A stretch of 12,390 nucleotides of DNA from CAZUMW01 sp964621615 (GTDB lineage Bacteria; Desulfobacterota; WTBG01; CAIYCZ01; CAIRTM01), in NCBI GenBank assembly GCA_964621615.1, contig CAZUMW010000075.1:1-12390 (forward strand), read 5' to 3'. Of this stretch, positions 12,128 to 12,390 are shown in pieces. The position numbers were made by a program, and so were the translations under genes. The notes under the pieces are model-generated. The model saw only the letters and a program-made list of their open reading frames with translations, was not told the DNA's origin and ran no database searches. Each line of letters opens with the position of its first letter. The first letter of the stretch is position 1.

Positions 12128-12390
12128 GAGCTATTGTCAAGTTTTGTGTATGGGGCTAAGCGGCGATCCTCTCCTCTCCATCAACAAACTCGACTCCTTC
12201 GATTACTTTTTCCAACATATCTAATCCATTTATTTTCTGCCAGCGCTTCTCTGCACAGCGACACAGCTTATAAGCCATCGTCACAACCGTCCGGCTTGAA
12301 AAACAACTTTTTACTTTATCGGTCCGTAATCGGATCGTTGCAAATGTCGATTCAATTGGATTGGTTGTCCGTATGTGCTTCCAGTGCGCT
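12128..12390 (-). mobile_element. 3' end of an IS256-family insertion sequence
   Basis: The segment holds the transposase C-terminus and the DNA beyond its stop, GAGCTATTGTCAAGTTTTGTGTA (about 12128-12152 with nearby bases), which resembles an IS256-family terminal inverted repeat. The exact tip and target duplication cannot be set because the other end lies outside the window. Confidence 0.6.
12156..12390 (-). CDS. IS256-family transposase, C-terminal 77 residues (partial)
   Basis: Read on the minus strand from the window edge to the TAG at 12156-12158. It contains HWKHIRTTNPIESTFATIR, followed by RTDKVK, AEKRW and VIEGVEFVDG, the recognisable C-terminal part of Mutator-like (IS256) DDE transposases, including the glutamate in NPIES thought to complete the DDE triad. 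No frameshift is seen in the visible part, so the element may be intact upstream of the window edge. It faces the mazEF operon tail to tail. Confidence 0.88.
   Translation of the reverse strand, partial: AHWKHIRTTNPIESTFATIRLRTDKVKSCFSSRTVVTMAYKLCRCAEKRWQKINGLDMLEKVIEGVEFVDGEERIAA

Noticed and set aside
1..12390. CRISPR arrays, tRNA or rRNA genes, riboswitches
   Set aside because: No regularly spaced repeats with unique spacers, no cloverleaf or conserved rRNA segments, and no known riboswitch core recognised by eye.

Overview
The window looks like a bacterial chromosome segment of mid-range GC, probably from a Gram-negative environmental lineage. It holds a GAF/PAS hybrid histidine kinase, an HDOD protein, a carbamoyltransferase with a multispan glycosyltransferase, and integron attC sites. 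The phylum cannot be fixed from the sequence. A Desulfobacterota- or Fibrobacterota-like host would fit, but that is only an impression.

Left part (1-4368): two ~198-bp direct repeats, about 95% identical and full of hairpins, bracket three genes. These encode an HDOD signalling protein, a hybrid histidine kinase 14 nt downstream of it, and a class II (L-fuculose-phosphate-type) aldolase. The second repeat lies between the aldolase stop and a small uncharacterised gene (131 aa).

Middle (4781-8887): about 530 bp of non-coding DNA made of several palindromes that look like genome-dispersed repeats. It is followed by a tight two-gene unit, a NodU/CmcH/TobZ-type carbamoyltransferase overlapping an ArnT/PMT-like (GT-C) membrane glycosyltransferase by 1 nt (TGATG). 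The pair probably builds or decorates a carbamoylated surface glycan or lipid.

Right part (8888-12390): composition drops sharply in GC and the DNA becomes accessory. I read it as a small array of integron gene cassettes with no integrase in view. Two good attC sites (9753-9828 and 10719-10778) and a third plausible one (10966-11055) all lie in the same orientation, each with unpaired bases on the left arm. The R'' box of each cassette is the complement of that cassette's own first bases, which sets the borders at 9148-9822, 9823-10772 and 10773-11049. Cassettes 1 and 2 carry unrecognised membrane proteins (184 and 306 aa). Cassette 3 has no convincing gene and is a nest of palindromes.

The array is followed by a 5' remnant of what looks like a CBASS-type (SMODS) nucleotidyltransferase, an intact mazEF toxin-antitoxin pair with a good promoter, and the 3' end of an IS256-family transposase on the minus strand. 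The right third therefore looks like a decaying defence/mobile island. The best candidates for something undescribed are the two cassette membrane proteins, the ORF-less palindromic cassette, and the paired structured repeats at the left.
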